64,000 bases of DNA from Acholoe squamosa (lineage: Eukaryota; Annelida; Polychaeta; Phyllodocida; Polynoidae): the NCBI GenBank assembly GCA_949317995.1, contig OX439039.1:13011282-13075281 (forward strand), written 5' to 3'. The notes under the pieces are model-generated. The model was not told where the DNA came from, ran no database searches, and worked only from the letters and a program-made list of their open reading frames with translations. Positions within the stretch are counted from its first letter, which is position 1; each line of letters begins with the position of its first letter. Of this stretch, positions 11,695 through 23,342 are shown in pieces. A program made the position numbers and the translations under genes.

Positions 11695-11998
11695 CACTGA
11701 AAACATGGACGATCCGAAACTAGTCAGCGGTGACCACTTTAGGTCCTCAAGTTGACGATACCTAAAACTACAGCTTTAGGTAGTCAAAATGACGATTTTA
11801 GGTCGTCATCCTGACGACCTGAGTCATCAGGATGACAATACTGACAGTACAGAGTCATCATATTGATGACTCAGGTCATCAGGATGACGACTTAAAGTCG
11901 TCATTTTGACAACCTAAAGCTGTAGTTTTAGGTATCGTCAACTTGAGGACCTAAAGTTGTCACCGCTGACTAGTTTCAGAACTTCTAGGTTTTCAGTG
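11695..11998. repeat. Near-perfect ~300-bp palindrome
   Basis: Left arm begins cactgaaaac (11695), then gaaactagtcagcggtgac, aggtcctcaagttgacgat, and acctaaaactacagcttta. The right arm is its reverse complement, ending gttttcagtg (11989-11998). The centre near 11846 has short GTCATC/GATGAC palindromes. It would form a hairpin of about 150 bp. No coding sense. Confidence 0.9.
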
Positions 11999-12087
11999 CA
12001 TTGTGGGGTATGTGCCAGTCCCCCCGGCCCCATTGAAGATAAGTACCGACAAGAATCATGCTGTACCTGCAAGAACCCTCTTCTATA

Positions 12088-12576
12088 CACAAGATTATTC
12101 CTGTACCCGCAGGAATCTTCCTGTACCCACAGGATTTTTCCTGTACCTGCAAGAATCTTCCTGTACCCGCAGGAATCCTCCTGTACCCGCAGGAATCCTC
12201 CCGTACCCGCAAGAATCTTCATGTACCCACAGGAATCTTCCTGTATCTGCAGGAATCTTCCTGTTCCCGCAGGAATCTTCCTGTACCCGCAGGAATCCTC
12301 CTGTACCCGCAGGAATCCTCCTGTACCCACAGGAATCTTCCTGTACCCGCTGGAATCTTCCTGCACCCGCAGGAATCTTCCTGTACCCGCCAGAATCTTC
12401 CTGTACACGCAGGAATCCTCCAGTACCCACAGGAATCTTCCTGTACCTGCAGGAATCTTCCTGTACCCGCAGGAATCTTCCTGTACCCGCCGGAATCTTC
12501 CTGTACTCGCAGGAATCCTCCAGTACCTGCAGGAATCTTCCTGCACCCGCAGGAATCTTCCTGTATCCGCAGGAAT
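12088..12576. repeat. 20-bp minisatellite, about 24 units
   Basis: Unit ttcctgtacccgcaggaatc, itself a short palindrome (TTCCTG...CAGGAA) with a variable centre (tacccg, tacctg, tatctg, tacacg). Two unit types alternate, ending aatcttc or aatcctc. Open frames on both strands across this block are due to the repeat period and are not genes. Confidence 0.95.
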
Positions 12577-12707
12577 ATCTTTTGCATTAAAAATCTTTTT
12601 GCTTTGTCCTATTATGGGCTCCGTAGGTTGGACTGCCTTGGCTTGAAGTTTAAGCCAAGGTATAAGAATTACATATGTTGAAATGCTTTCTACACCAGCC
12701 CTAGTTT

Positions 12708-12870
12708 AATGTATAATGACGACATAATGTATAATGACGACATAATGTATAATGACGACATAATGTATAATGACGACATAATGTATAATGACGACATAAT
12801 GTATAATGACGACATAATGTATAATGATGACATAATGTATAATGACGACATAATGTATAATGACGATATA
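12708..12870. repeat. 18-bp tandem repeat, 9 units
   Basis: Unit atgtataatgacgacata, nine nearly identical copies (one with gatgac, the last with gacgat). The unit is a multiple of three, so it gives an open frame by chance. Confidence 0.95.
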
Positions 12871-13050
12871 AACCATAGTATATTGTTGGAAATTGTAGGT
12901 ATGGCCTATGGGGCTTTATTCAAACAGGACTCCCGCCCTTGATGCAATCAAAGTGATTATTTTGAAAGTACTTGATTAAAATCAATAACATTTCCATTCC
13001 AGGGTCCATTCTGTATGAGCCAGAACGCACTACATGTGTTACATCCAGCA

Positions 13051-13800
13051 TACCGTAATGCCCGATGTACAGGGCGCACCCCACCTGTATGGCGCACCCA
13101 GAATATTCAAAATGAAACAACTTCTGTTCTTCTCGATGGATTTTTTTAAAATTCAAAAGCCTACAGGTAGCTAAGACGTCCGCCAAGGCCTAAAACAACC
13201 TTTTAATTCATGGGAGATCTTGGGAAGATTTCCCCTCAGGTTTTCCTCACCAGGGGCTTATCCTCGCATGTAAAATGCGCCTTTTTTTTTTTTTTTTTTG
13301 AACAATTTAAACTTTTATTTGACCAAACAATTAATTTGACATTGGACAATCACAGAATAACTCACCCATGTTTGGGGATATATAGGGTTATACTGGTCAA
13401 TAAAGTTAATGATAGCATCATCAGTAAACTGTTTTATGTATGCTATCATGAAATAATATAATCAAAAAATATCGATGAAACAAGTAGGCCAAGAATAACA
13501 TATTAACGTTGAGAGAAGGCAAAGGCAACCATCATTTTACAATTATATCAGCATGACTCCCTTTAAAAAGAAAAATATTAACGAAACTGATAGTAATAAG
13601 ATAATACAACTGGTCATTTAAGAAATATTAGGTAGGAATCGATGCTATCATATCCAATTTGGCCCTGTTTTTAAACATGTCATAAGTATCTATATTTCTT
13701 ACTTCAGTGCTAAGACTATTCCAAATGGAAGCAGTGAGTACCATAGGGGATTTTTCAAATGCTGTGCACCTGTGCGCCTTATAAATGGAGTATTATGGTA
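13051..13800. mobile_element. MITE of the TACCGTAA...GCGC family, split by a LINE
   Basis: Left end TACCGTAATGCCCGATGTAC (13051); right end gcgccttataaatggagta followed by ttatggta (13800). Ends and TA target match the other CCGTA...GCGC elements in this window. The MITE is interrupted by a LINE insertion (13282-13772). The termini resemble pogo/Tigger-like (Tc1/mariner superfamily) elements; that assignment is inference. Confidence 0.65.
13282..13772 (-). mobile_element. 5'-truncated LINE 3' end with poly(A)
   Basis: Minus-strand insertion: an 18-base poly(T) run on the plus strand (13282-13299) is the poly(A) tail. The last ORF2 residues are readable at 13628-13772 with the LINE C-terminal pattern AFEKSPMVLTASIWNSL followed by TEVRNIDTYDMFKNR and a stop. 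The sequence TGCGCC occurs on both sides (13276-13281 and 13773-13778), a target-site duplication. It is cut off at the 5' end, as is usual for LINE copies. Confidence 0.8.
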
Positions 13801-14380
13801 TATATAGAGTAAATACTTTAAACCATGAAGCCACTTGAACTCGATGTCTAAACATGGGCCTCTCAATTATCAATAATATAATATCTTATTCATAGTAACA
13901 TTTATGGCTTAAGGGAAGGGGTGGTGGTACTGTTACTGTGCGTATGGGCAGTTCTTGAATATCCTCATAGACAACAGATCCTGGCACGGGGTGCTACAGT
14001 ACCAGAAGTATATATATCCATGGAGGATTGAAGAGGCAGGTTAGTCAGGCTTAGTTTTTGAAAACTATCATATACATATCAACCCACGGAGACAGAGAAA
14101 ATGGATTGCAGCTCCAAAATGTTCTGGGGGATCATTCCCACAGTAAACGAGGACGAACCTGCATCAAATACTTCAAAGAGAACCTAATAGCCCAGCACGG
14201 TCGAACTGTTTTTGTTTGCTTTTTATAATCATTAATCAATGAACTCTCACTGGGTACCAGCTGTAGTGATGGCTGTGCCCACTGGTCCAGACACAATATC
14301 GGTATACATAGTCCAGGTTTCTGGACAAGCCTTATCTGTATCACCTAGTTTGTCCTTACCTTGGTAGGCTCTCCCTCATA
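13801..14380. other. No gene recognised upstream of BBOX copy 1
   Basis: Unique-looking AT-rich sequence. Short open frames only. Confidence 0.5.
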
Positions 14381-14454
14381 CATTTAGTATTAGGTGGCCT
14401 GCTCCTTAGCTCACTCACCCAGTCACCTGGAGGATTATACCTATCACCACCACT
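14381..14454 (+). promoter_or_regulatory. Conserved 5' UTR/promoter-proximal block of BBOX copy 1
   Basis: The 74 bp before the ATG (catttagtattaggtggcc, gctcct, actcacccagt, acctggagg) are nearly identical to 23268-23342 before copy 2, while DNA further upstream is unrelated. This marks the end of the duplicated unit and probably the transcript start region. No TATA box is evident. Confidence 0.6.
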
Positions 14455-16456
14455 ATGAGCTCCAGACTCATGGCTCGATCTCTGGGTCTCTTCCCCAGAC
14501 TGACCAAAATATCACCCCTTGCAGGCCCCACCCAAAATGCCAGGGTCATAGCAGGTGCCACTAGGGTACAATGGAGAGAGGTGACTATGTCAGGTCAGAG
14601 CCATTTTCCAGCTCTCAGAGTTAAAGTCAAATCTGATGTCTATGAGAGAAGACACAAGGCTCTGCCAGGAGCAGGAAGAGCTGCCAACAGGGTGCGTAAA
14701 CTTACCCTGTTAGATGAGGACAGGATGGTGGAGGCCCTTTGGGCTGATGGGGAGGCAACACGCTACCCCTATGTGTGGTTAAGGGACAACTGTCAGTGTG
14801 AAACATGCTTCCACCAATTCACTAAGGCTCGGCTGGTACTGATGAAGGATCTCGATGTCAACATTAAGCCAGAAAAAGTGGAGGTAAGTGACAGCATAAT
14901 ATTTATCAAATTTTGGCTTTAATTGGCTGTTCCATGACTTAAAACCAGAAGTCATGGATAGATCATAAAACAGGAACTCTGCATGGTATAGATCGTCTGC
15001 AGAGGCTATGTTCAGTCTCTTCTAGTTTATCAAATAACAGAAACAGTCACAGCTCGATGAGCACATTTATTAGGGGCCATTGATACCAAACAGCAGACTA
15101 AATAGAATCTAAGCTAGGGACTATGTATTATGCATAATTATCCTCATAAATAACTCAGAGCGAGGCTTGACTATCTGGTAGGTTAGGTTACAGTAAGCAG
15201 GCCATTCGCATCTGGCCTGCTTCTTGACGTGGGTAATAGTTTTCAATGAAACACCGACTGTTTTTGTGAACTCAAATATATGAATTATGGGATGAATCTA
15301 GCTAAAATCTACTCACAAACCAACATTGCACCTTATGTTAGTGTAAATGTTAGCCACAGTGTCTGAGGACCTGTGGAAACGAACTCTGACCTCTGAGCCC
15401 TGGACTAAAGCTTACAAGGAACCATATCTCTAGACTTAGTTCAGCAGGGCTTGCAAAAATACATAACTAAAATCAGTTATCAAAGGCTGCGATTGCTTGA
15501 CTAGACCAATATACATATTCCTTTCTCAGCATGTAGATTGTATTCAATGTGATTGTCTAACTTAGGGTCAACCTGTATGCACTGAAATATAGGTGCACAT
15601 TTTGTTGGCCTGTGTGTTACCAAAGAATAAAAGGTTTTACTGTCAACAAAAAAATTCTGATTGTGTTTGATTTCCTGAATATGCCACTAAATGGTGTGCT
15701 AAGAGATTGTTATATTTCTGGACAATTTGAATATCCAGATTGATGCAGAGGGAAAGGAGGCCCTCATCACTTGGCAAGATGGTCACACCAGTCCTGTGGC
15801 TGCAGCCTGGCTCCGGGCTCGATCCTTCACTGCCTCCCAACATGAAAAGAGGGACCTCATGTTCAGGAGGAAGCCCATCCTCTGGGGAGCTGAGATGCAG
15901 GGCACCATGCCCACTTTTGATTTTGACCAGGTAGGAGTATTGTTAGAGAATTTGTGTTTTAAAATGTGTGACTTGGGGGAAATTAAAAGTCTGTAAAGTT
16001 GCTGCTGTACACAATGAATTGATTTTGATTTCTATGGTTTGCAGTAACTGTATAGCCAAGCACTTTTGTTTTTGCATTTTTCTGATAGAAATCAACCATT
16101 GCCCTCTTTTACAAACGTAAGATGAAATAATAGATGTACTACTACAAAGAGAAATTATACTGATGAGTCTTCAAGGAAGCATCCATGACATGTCTCATCA
16201 AGCCACTAGAAATACAATTGCTGAAAGTAAAATGAGTCAAATAATTAAAATACTCTCCCATTCATTTACGTTCCTTTATACTATTTATAACATTGCAGAT
16301 GTTGGAGTCTGATAGAACCCTCTACGACATGCTAACCTCCATGGAGGAGTATGGCATGTCTATGATCAAGGGAGCCCCAAAAGAAGAAGGCCAAGTGCAG
16401 AAGTTAGCAGACAAGATCTCCTTCATGAGGATGACTCCATTTGGGTAAGAGATAAG

Positions 16457-16505
<49 letters not shown>

Positions 16506-18904
16506 TTTATTGTCAGTAGTTTAGTTCTGTTGTTCCCATGTGCTTTTATAACTGGGTAAACCCAATGGAAAAGACCTAAATGACTAGACAGCCTCCATTT
16601 TCTACCAGAATTATGACCAATATATTCCGCTGGTCCATGTGTCCAGATGCATGCTCAATGGAATTGCTAGAAATGTATAGTGGTAAAGGGGTACACAAAA
16701 TTTATGACAGACTGTCTCATTTACAGATCTACTAATGTGCAAACACCACGTTCACTTGTGCCTTCTATTACATCTTGAGTAGCTCACTAAGTCCTTGATA
16801 GTGGATGCCACCGGGCCTTAGCCTATATTGGCAGGATGCCAATGGTTTGAATGAGAAATGTTTATCTTTGTGGCATAATTAGTTTAAACATGAGGTAATT
16901 AGGATTCAAATGATGCCTCTTCGATCTTTTAATGGTTTTTTTCAGCTTTATTTACACAGTAAAGGCCCGGGATGACCCACCCAACCTTGCCTGGACATCG
17001 GACCCACTAGGACTACATGTAGACTTTGTCTACCTTGACTACACACCTGGGGTAAGATTTGTGTACTATTTACTGAATAAATATATAGATGTACATCAAT
17101 TCTCATTTCTTACCAATTTATCAGATGCATCAGAGAAAAATACATTTGAGGATATAATTTAATATCATTAAGAACATTTGGATTTCATGGATATGAAAGG
17201 TAGGTATATTTGAAATGGTTTGAAAGCTTACTGTCTAAAGATTTAATGTAATGGAAGGAATTCATTTAATGATAAAAAAAAACATTAAATAAGTATTAAG
17301 TAGAAATTATTCTCTATATATATTTCCTATGGCTTTATACAAGCACCTTATTAATTGTATTTACTGAAATATCTTATCTCCTTTGTCTAGGTTCAGCTTC
17401 TGCAGTGCATCGTCCAGGCTCAAGGTAAAGGAGGTGAGAGTGAGCTGGTTGACGGGTTCCGAGCTGCTCATCAAATGAAGCAGGAGTACCCCTTTTACTA
17501 CAAACTGCTCTCTGAAGTGACTGTGGACTTTACTGATGTGGGATCAGACCTGTACCCCTACCACTACCTCGCCAGACACACCACCTTCACGTGAGGCTTA
17601 TTCTTTTTTCATTCACAGCTGTTATAGCCCATATCTCTTCTGTTCATTCTTCTATTATATACTTAGCATATTTTGTAAGAGATGGATACTGCAATACATC
17701 TGGAACTTTACAGGATAACTTATATATAGATTAAATTTGATTGAAAGTCATTGATTTCTGATTTTAATGATTTGTGAGGGGCAATGCTTAATGGGTTTAA
17801 TTGCTCAATCTTGGATGAGGCAATAATTCAGTGATCCACATAGATATCAGTATTTTATCTGATCTGGCATTGGTCGGTTCCTTAAAGATACTATGGTTTA
17901 GAGATCATGCAATGTTTGCACTGGCTCTGATCCATGGGTCAAAGTACTTAAGGATCAGAGAACAGCCACTTCCATATGGGTGACATATTGTGTCACAAGG
18001 AATGATAAAATAGGTCTCTCTTTATGCCTCTCCTTCCTTATTTTCACTAAGCACACACCTAAACCTACATAAAGGAATAAGTGAATCTCCCTGCTTTCAG
18101 ACACAATGTTGATGGTGAGTTAGAGGCAGTGAAATACAGCAATCAGACCAGGGACTCCTACCTCCGGGTGCCCTTGGAGCTTGTCACCCCCTTCTACAAG
18201 GCAATGAGGTTGTACAACGACTACCTCTACCGACCTGAGAACAGGATCTCCTTCAGATTAGAGCCAGGTAATATTGATCTAGTATCTCACCATCTAATTT
18301 TGTAAAATGTTTATATTTGTTGGACAGAATTTTTATTATCACATTAGGCAGCGCAAAAGAAAAATCAAAATACTGTACTACAGCAGCTTTTGCAGGTTAT
18401 ATAGGAAACAGATAATAGACGAAGTGTTTAAACATATGCTGCAACTTAGGTTGGAGTGTTTATTGTGTCATTTTTACCCACTTGGCTAAACACACTTTAA
18501 CATTTGCAAATCTTTTATTAGGTTTGCATAAAAAACGTTTATGAAAAAAAAAGTTTTCCTTAAGTTAAAATATGTTATGTTTGCTGGGGAAAAAACTGAC
18601 CACAACAAAAAAAAAACACGTTTTCTAAGTGGTTTTTTTTCCAATTTTTGCAAAAACGTTTTTACATCAAGTGAGTTGGTACCAGTACTGTGGGAGAATG
18701 GAGGTATGATGACCAACTCAAGATAATTATGATTTTCCAGGTGACATTGTTTGTTTTCACAATTACCGCGTGCTCCATGGCAGAACTGGCTTCACCCTGA
18801 CACCCGGAAGCCCCCACCGCCACCTGGAGGGCTGCTACCTGGACTGGGATGATGTGCACTCTAGGAGGAGACTCCTGCTTGAGAAACTGGGACTTGACCA
18901 CTAG
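14455..18904 (+). CDS. BBOX1: Gamma-butyrobetaine dioxygenase-like, copy 1 (7 exons, 467 aa)
   Basis: Fe(II)/2-oxoglutarate oxygenase for the last step of carnitine synthesis, hydroxylating gamma-butyrobetaine. Coding exons: 14455-14883, 15739-15930, 16299-16444, 16946-17051, 17391-17590, 18101-18267, 18741-18904; all with GT/AG ends, total 1404 nt in frame. Seen: an Arg-rich, acid-poor N-terminus of about 45 aa resembling a mitochondrial presequence; the N-terminal zinc site (CQCETC in exon 1, DGH in exon 2); iron ligands HVD (exon 4) and His in VLHGR (exon 7); the 2-oxoglutarate Arg in HRHLEG. Vertebrate BBOX1 is about 387 aa, lacks the extension and is cytosolic. Key aromatic positions near the substrate pocket differ (FGFIY and LAWTS where human has YGHTW and VAYTT), so a related substrate is possible. 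A polyadenylation signal lies at 19572. Confidence 0.9.
16459..16502. repeat. (TA)n microsatellite in intron 3 of BBOX copy 1
   Basis: About 22 uninterrupted TA dinucleotides just downstream of the exon 3 donor site. Confidence 0.95.
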
Positions 18905-19600
18905 GCAGTCCTATCTTACAAAATGACAATGGGCATCTAAAGGGGAAGCAGAATATATTAGAAAATTAGAGTCTGCATTCATCAGTGAGGGATGTGTGGA
19001 ATGAAATTTTGTTGGAATTCTTTAGCAAAAGCGGTAACTTTGTACATTCCATTAGGGGAATGAAAAAAGAAACCCACTATTTTTTTCAGTAAAAATGATA
19101 ACTGCATTTTTAAATTATAAACCCAGAGTTGTATAGGATTATTGCCTATAACCAGTACCTAAACTGGTCAATCCAAGGTTCTGAGATGTCACAATGGGTT
19201 ATGCTATATTATGATCAGCGCCTTGTAGGTACTTCACAATCATGGAAAAAAAGAATGAAACATGAAGGACCCTGGTCTAGTGCATATGTGATAAATGTAA
19301 TGTACTCTTAGCAATGCATGGGGCTATTGTAAGTGAACATAAATGGGTTTGCACCACCTATCCTTTCTGCCCACCTGTCTAAGGACTTATGTGAACAGCA
19401 CAGCTGGGGGAAGGAAGGCTATATCAGAACTATTTCTGAACGTTTGTGATCAGCTGATTGATGTTATCGGCCTATCATTTAGGTCAAACATGCTATGTGT
19501 TAGTATTTACGCACTATACTTCTCAGACGTTTGTACTAAATTTAGAAATATGTCCTGGTAACTGGTATGGAAATAAATAAAAACTCACATACGATGACGG
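18905..19600 (+). other. Likely 3' UTR of BBOX copy 1 with AATAAA signals
   Basis: The first overlapping AATAAA signals after the stop codon are at 19572-19581 (aaataaataaaaa). The 3' end is inferred; there is no transcript evidence. Confidence 0.5.
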
Positions 19601-21048
19601 AATTGCTTACTGTTTCATTCATTCTCTACCATCTACTTTTTTTATGGCTCATACATGTTATGGTGTATAATGATTCCAAAATAATCATGAACCCTTGGGG
19701 CATCATGTATAGGCATTAAAATAATAGAGTAATTCAATAGAAGTAATTCAATATAAAGTATAGACAGAAAAAATAGTTTTGTGCACTTTTACACACAAAA
19801 GAATCTACAGGAAACACTCAGCCTGAGGGTGGGTAATGGACTGATTAATGGACTACTATTTATATAGGACTTTCTTAGTACCTTCCAGGTACCCTTCAGC
19901 TTTATTCACACCTGAATAGGCCTTCACACCCCTAGAGGTAGGACCTGTCCACAAATGCTACATGGGATGCTGTCTAGTTCTAGTGAAAGTACAAGTATGT
20001 CGTTAAGAAAATACATATGAATCCCCTCAGCAACACCTGGAGTGGGTGGTCATAACTGGTAGGCTAAAGTGTCTAAACAACAGACAATTGTATAGTGATA
20101 TCACCAACCAATATTGATTGACTGAAGTTCCTTTATTCATATTGATTATGTATAGGCCGTAGTGATGTGCCTGTGTTTGATACATATCGATAGTACGTGT
20201 AGCTAAATTCCTCACACAAATAAAAATAATAAGAATATGTGATAGAGAGAATAGAAATCTCTTGCTTCAATAGGCATTCATATACATATTCTTCAATTGG
20301 TTAGGTCTAGTATATTCATTTATTCATCTAATTCTGTTACCCCTACATGTACTTGTAGAGTGCAGTGTTTTCAAAAGAGGATGCTCTTAAATTTACAAAA
20401 GACATCATAGTTGGCCATTCAAAGATTTGAGACAAGGGTAGATATCACTGGGCAATGTCTTAGATTATATTCTATCCATGCCATCGCACAGAATAAACAG
20501 ATTCCAAATGTATAACCTTTTTGTGGTTTTATAGTAAAAAATGTATTTGCCCAGACCCTTTCTCAATTCGCAATATGCTCTGTCACCATTTCCGGTCATA
20601 CAGTGATATCTAGTTATGAAAGTAAAATAGGTTCACTAGAATGTGGTTATCCACTAAATCAATGTACAATGTATGCAATGTAATCCACCCCATCACCTAC
20701 ATGATGTGCAAACTGGACCACGTTAAAACTATAGTCCTTAAGCCCAAATGAGATTTGAGTACCATTCGTGCATAGTACGAATTTGAAATGCTTTTTGGAT
20801 CCCTACATATCTGGGAAACCCAAATTCCTTTGGTAAACAAGTAGGTCACCAAACTTAGCATATAAACTAGAACTACATAATATTTATATTTGGTCAATGT
20901 TGTAATGATGGCAGATCTGACAAATATGATGGTAGAATCTCTATACTTTCCTGCCCTCTGATTTCATATAATTATCAGCAGTATTGTGAATGGCTGATTA
21001 ATGCTGTTGTGCATCTTGCAGGGTTATGAAGCTGGGCTGGGCTGCCCA

Positions 21049-21409
21049 GGAGGGTGTTGCTCCTATTGTAAAAAGGGCTGTGAGTATGTGCCCTCTTTTC
21101 TAAACAAGTCATGCACTGCTTCACCTAAGTACTTGCACTCACCACATTAGTCTGAAAAGTCACCTGCCTCATTTAAAATAGAGAGAGCTGCACTACCAGG
21201 TAAGTACTCATGTCACACGCTCTATAGTTTATTATACTGACTGACTTCTCCCAACTAGGTACCTACTCAAATCCCCCTTTTTTGCACCATACTTAAATGA
21301 CCACTTGTGAGTAACAAAAGGGACAAGTTATAGCTACATGAAAAGAAAGGACTGGAAACAAGGGCATTTTTAGCCAGCTCTTCCTTTTACTATAGGAGCA
21401 ACACCCTCC
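21049..21409. mobile_element. MITE-like inverted-repeat element, ~361 bp
   Basis: Ends GGAGGGTGTTGCTCCTATTG (left) and its reverse complement (right, ending 21409) match at 23 of the first 24 positions, and similarity continues inward more weakly for about 60 bp. No clear target duplication, so superfamily is unknown. Confidence 0.65.
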
Positions 21410-22343
21410 AGATGTCTAACAAAGTGATTTACGGTCCTTGGGCATGTACCAATTGCTAATAGCATTGTCTGGTTTACTATACAAAATAGGTAATCAAAGT
21501 TCTTTGAGCCCTAGGACTATAACTGATATGTGTATTAAGATGGGCATATGACACACATAGCTGACCAATATGTAAGGGTGCCATAGATATTCAAAAGCAT
21601 ACCCAGCTAATCTCCTTAGACATTGATTCTTTTCGCCCCAGATGCACATCTCCACATAACTGAGGGCTACACAAAATGAATACCAATTTCCAGGTACTGC
21701 AAATTGTATGGTCTCACAAACAAAGTGTGTGTAGGCCACACGCTACCTCTTTGTGTGGTTAAAGATACACTCCCTCCTCAATCGACTATCCAGTTATGAA
21801 ATAAACTCATGCAGGCTTCTATTACTCAGTTCCTAATCAATTGACAGGACCCTTTGTCATAGGAAAGCCATATTTGATTAAATTCAAATGGAATATTGTC
21901 TGGGGTCATCTGCCTTGGTAGACCTATGCATGTACTATAGGACTCAGTATGGAGGCCTAGTGGAGCCACCATCTTGAATGTCGCTGTTTGAGCAAAAACA
22001 CACTGATAGGACATACCATGATGGGTACCTTGTTAACACCCACTTCCAGGGACATGCTGGTCCCATCTTATCAGTCCTTATCACTGTGTGTCGCCGGAAC
22101 CAGCTCCAGACCAGCTAGTGGCCAATATGTTTTGATTGTTTCATAATGTACCCCTTACGGGTTTTGATAACTGTGAGCTGACAAAAATAAAGTTTCACAT
22201 GCTGTATTGATGTATTTATCAGTTAATTTATAATACAAACTATGGATTCCAGAAATATACTCAAAGGTATAATTATAGTCTATGGAAACATGATGATATT
22301 ACAAAATCACCCACGATGAGGTGGGACTGTATCTTTAAGGGAA

Positions 22344-22425
22344 AACTTTGAGGGTGTCAGCACATCCTCAAAGTATGGTGTCAGTACTCCCTCAAAGTAG
22401 GGTGTCAGTACACCCTCAAAGTTCA
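22344..22425. repeat. Short tandem repeat (cctcaaagtagggtgtcagta)
   Basis: Four copies of a 21-22-bp unit in which actttgagg or cctcaaagt alternates with gtgtcagtac. Confidence 0.85.
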
Positions 22426-23267
22426 GACATGATTATTGGACCTGAGTTCAGGGGGAAATTTAATAAAAGAAAATAACAGGATCACCTTTTTCATGGACAG
22501 CACCTATATTTGTATCTTTATCCACAGACCGATGTAGCAGGAATAGAAATGAAATGTCTATATCTGCAGACAACTTGGATGAGGGAATCACAAAACAGTT
22601 TTCCTTTCAAATAATGCATATTATATGGCAGGACTATCAATTGATATCTCGTTTCTCATTAGGTTATCCTCAGAAATGTCAAGAAACTTAATCAATAGCC
22701 TCTCTGAGAAGTCACCCTTTTTGTTGACTTGGTCTATAGTGATAAACCACAGTTCTATAGCGGCGAGAACACAGCACTGATCGGTAGGCTGATTTTGAAT
22801 GTACCAAATATAATATTAGTCACTGGACGCCACCTCCTCCAGTAGGAGAATGATCAAAAATAATATTTGTCTGCTGCCATGGTTGTGTTGTGGAGGTTTC
22901 ATTGACAGCTCATAATTATTTGCTTAGGAATGCATGGTAAACTATATATGTAAGATGATTTCAATCCCACAAAAACCTGAATTTTGTCTACCTTTAAAGG
23001 GGCCCTGGCATCGTAATGCACGCCCGCATTAAAATGTCACGTGACCACCCCTTGACCAATCAGATCGCCGCGATTTTTCCACTTGTTTCTGCGATTTTAT
23101 GATTGCTGTTTGAATTGGTACCCATATTGTTAGTGTACGGTGCTAGCCCCCCTTTAATATTCTTATCTAAACAGATAATTCATCCAAATAGCCATCCAAT
23201 AGTATAGACTATCTTCAAACAATGAGAGACCTTATCACTGGGTCATATTATACTAAGACTCCACACA

Positions 23268-23342
23268 CATTTAGTATTAGGTGGCCTGCTCCTGTACTCA
23301 CTCACCCAGTAACCTGGAGGCTTCATACCTGCCCCTACCACC
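23268..23342 (+). promoter_or_regulatory. Conserved 5' UTR/promoter-proximal block of BBOX copy 2
   Basis: Shares catttagtattaggtggcc, gctcct, actcactcacccagtaacct and ctaccacc with the block before copy 1. Upstream similarity stops near 23268. Confidence 0.6.

Larger units (their letters stand above)
19601..23267. other. Intergenic region between the two BBOX copies
   Basis: No coding exon recognised. It holds an inverted-repeat element (21049-21409), a short tandem repeat (22344-22425) and otherwise unique-looking AT-rich DNA. Confidence 0.5.

Noticed and set aside
11938-12681. Several overlapping long open frames on both strands (RRNLPVPAGIFLYPQESSCT-like)
   Set aside because: They are translations of the 20-bp minisatellite; three units equal 60 bp, so all frames stay open.
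12709-12942. Frame of repeated MYNDDI
   Set aside because: Product of the 18-bp tandem repeat.
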